Assembly: GCA_038148895.1 (NCBI GenBank)
Contig: JBBVGQ010000008.1
Reading direction: 5' to 3' (one strand)
From: Tamlana sp038148895
GTDB lineage: Bacteria; Bacteroidota; Bacteroidia; Flavobacteriales; Flavobacteriaceae
DNA: 64,000 nt
In this document: positions 62,777 to 64,000 of the stretch, piece by piece
Numbering within the stretch: the first letter of the stretch is position 1
How the letters are laid out: each line of letters begins with the position of its first letter
Notes under the pieces: generated by a model
Told to the model about the DNA's origin: nothing
Database searches by the model: none
What the model saw: the letters and a program-made list of their open reading frames with translations, nothing else
Made by a program: the position numbers and the translations under genes

Positions 62777-64000
62777 TTAGTTCTTAATCAATCTTCTAAA
62801 GGCAGCTGCACCATTTTTAATGTTTTCTATTTTCAATAAATATGGTGCCTGGTCTAATTGATTTAAGCCGCTTACGTTTATCAAGCCATTTTTACTTAAA
62901 TAAATGGCATCAATTACCAGCCTTCCATTTAAATCGGATATTCTAATGTTGAATTCACCATTGTTATATCCTTCTGGAAGCTCTATCTGAATAAAGTCAT
63001 TAAATGGGTTAGGTGTAACCGATATTTTGTACATACCTAATTTACCCAGGTCCAAAGTGGTTTGGTCTTCACCATTACAATCCTGATCGATCCCGTCATT
63101 TGGTATATCAGTAGCATCAGGGTTAATGGTAAAGTCGCTATCGTCACAATCGCTGTCATTTGAAACATAACCAACAGGTTGCGAACAGGCATCAATAGAG
63201 TTAGAGGAATCTCCATATCCATCGTTATCTAAATCTGCATAAAACGTTGTTGTTACGCCTTCGTCTATGTTTCCATCACAATTGTTGTCAATACCATCAC
63301 AAATTTCTGGAGCATTTGGGTGGACTGAAATAGTGGTGTCATCACAGTCTGAATCATCTGCTACATAACCGGCAGGTTGGGTACAGCTTGCTACAGAATT
63401 TGTAATGTCGCCATAGCCGTCGCCATCGGTATCGGCATACCAAACAGTGCTTGAATTAATCGCAGGATTGCTGTCATCACAATCGGTATCGGAGTTCTCA
63501 CCGTCGCCATCGGCATCGATGGTATCAGGCGTTGCCGGGTTACAGTCGTTGTCTATACCGTCGTAAAGAATCTCTGTTGCAGCTGAATTAATCGCAGGGT
63601 CAGAGTCGTCACAATCGGTATCTGAGTTCTCGCCATCGCCGTCAGCGTCCACCGTGTCAGGCGTTGCCGGGTTACAGTCGTTGTCTATGCCGTCATAAAG
63701 AATCTCCGTAGCGGATGAATTCACCGCAGGGTCAGAGTCGTCACAATCGGTATCGGAGTTCTCACCGTCGCCATCGGCATCGATGGTATCAGGCGTTGCC
63801 GGGTTACAGTCGTTGTCTATGCCGTCATAAAGAATCTCTGTTGCAGCTGAATTCACCGCAGGATTGCTGTCATCACAATCGGTATCGGAGTTCTCACCGT
63901 CGCCATCGGCATCGATGGTATCGGGTGTTGCCGGGTTACAGTCGTTGTCTATACCGTCGTAAAGAATCTCTGTTGCAGCTGAATTCACCGCAGGGTCAGA
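62777..64000 (-). CDS. MopE-type metal-binding repeat protein with T9SS sorting domain (N-terminus outside window)
   Basis: The frame is open to the right edge, so only the last 407 residues are seen. It holds tandem 44-residue units with the pattern DADGDG...DTDCDDS.P and YDGIDNDCNP, the putative metal-binding motif named after MopE, then more diverged units (YADTDGDGYGD, ICDGIDNNCDGNIDEG). The Asp-rich DxDGDG loops are of the calcium-binding kind. The C-terminus (ISVTPNPFNDFIQIELPEG to the end) is a T9SS type A sorting domain. The role of the full protein is unknown. Confidence 0.88.
   Translation of the reverse strand, partial: SDPAVNSAATEILYDGIDNDCNPATPDTIDADGDGENSDTDCDDSNPAVNSAATEILYDGIDNDCNPATPDTIDADGDGENSDTDCDDSDPAVNSSATEILYDGIDNDCNPATPDTVDADGDGENSDTDCDDSDPAINSAATEILYDGIDNDCNPATPDTIDADGDGENSDTDCDDSNPAINSSTVWYADTDGDGYGDITNSVASCTQPAGYVADDSDCDDTTISVHPNAPEICDGIDNNCDGNIDEGVTTTFYADLDNDGYGDSSNSIDACSQPVGYVSNDSDCDDSDFTINPDATDIPNDGIDQDCNGEDQTTLDLGKLGMYKISVTPNPFNDFIQIELPEGYNNGEFNIRISDLNGRLVIDAIYLSKNGLINVSGLNQLDQAPYLLKIENIKNGAAAFRRLIKN
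63450..64000 (-). repeat. Near-identical 132-bp tandem repeats coding MopE-type units
   Basis: Units of 132 bp (44 codons) follow one another with only a few base differences, for example the gcagggtcagag stretch at 63593 and 63725. At least four units are in the window and the array continues past its edge. Confidence 0.9.

Noticed and set aside
63450..64000. Possible CRISPR or satellite array
   Set aside because: The 132-bp units are in frame, code for MopE-type repeats and have no spacers.

Overview
The window reads as chromosome of a member of the Flavobacteriaceae (Bacteroidota). Supporting signs are AT-rich DNA, promoters of the Bacteroidota type (TTG, about 20 nt, TAnnTTTG) instead of sigma70 boxes, weak Shine-Dalgarno sites, several type IX secretion (T9SS) sorting domains, a TonB receptor/DUF4249 pair, a monomeric isocitrate dehydrogenase, DUF6095 and DUF6495 genes, a tiny THX ribosomal protein, and a trpEGDCFBA operon. 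No rRNA, tRNA, integrase, transposase or CRISPR array was seen. Two runs of N (2476-2571 and 48477-48573) are assembly gaps, each inside a tandem repeat of a large surface protein.

Layout. 1-4166: 3' part of the reading direction of a giant repeat protein (cut by the left edge, minus strand). 4297-8077: four tightly packed minus-strand genes for exported proteins of unknown role, one carrying eleven YLPGDQ repeats. 8372-9914: DinB-like protein, small membrane protein and MurQ. 9944-14009: tripartite efflux system (adaptor, MacB-type permease lacking its own ATPase domain, TolC-like channel) in one probable operon with murQ. 14115-17310: TonB-dependent receptor with a DUF4249 lipoprotein. 17384-19594: icd. 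20456-22900: rplS, trmD, yaaA and the easily missed THX gene. 23003-23698: uracil-DNA-glycosylase-like protein. 23710-31055: the trp operon, followed by translationally coupled genes for a small membrane protein and TrmL.

31354-43988 is housekeeping: MarR regulator, two thioredoxin-fold proteins, purA/fur/relA-spoT operon, rdgB, hpf, rlmH, nadC, a YihY/BrkB membrane protein, priA and an orphan LytTR response regulator. 44198-47355: rpsF-rpsR-rplI, DUF6495 gene, hisS. 47429-64000: four large minus-strand T9SS cargo proteins (an M14 carboxypeptidase, two related LamG proteins, and a MopE-repeat protein cut by the right edge), each closed by its own hairpin terminator.

The two observations I rate highest are regulatory and mobile. 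First, a complete attenuation leader precedes trpE: a promoter with ideal spacing, a 15-codon leader peptide with three consecutive Trp codons, a 7-bp antiterminator candidate and an intrinsic terminator. Second, a 348-bp unit between trpB and trpA consists of a small GIY-YIG nuclease gene bounded by 29-bp inverted repeats (24 of 29 positions identical) built on the palindrome CTGAACTTGTTTCAG; a solo copy of that palindrome lies between rplS and trmD. It looks like a minimal nuclease-linked mobile repeat unit placed inside an operon without breaking any gene.
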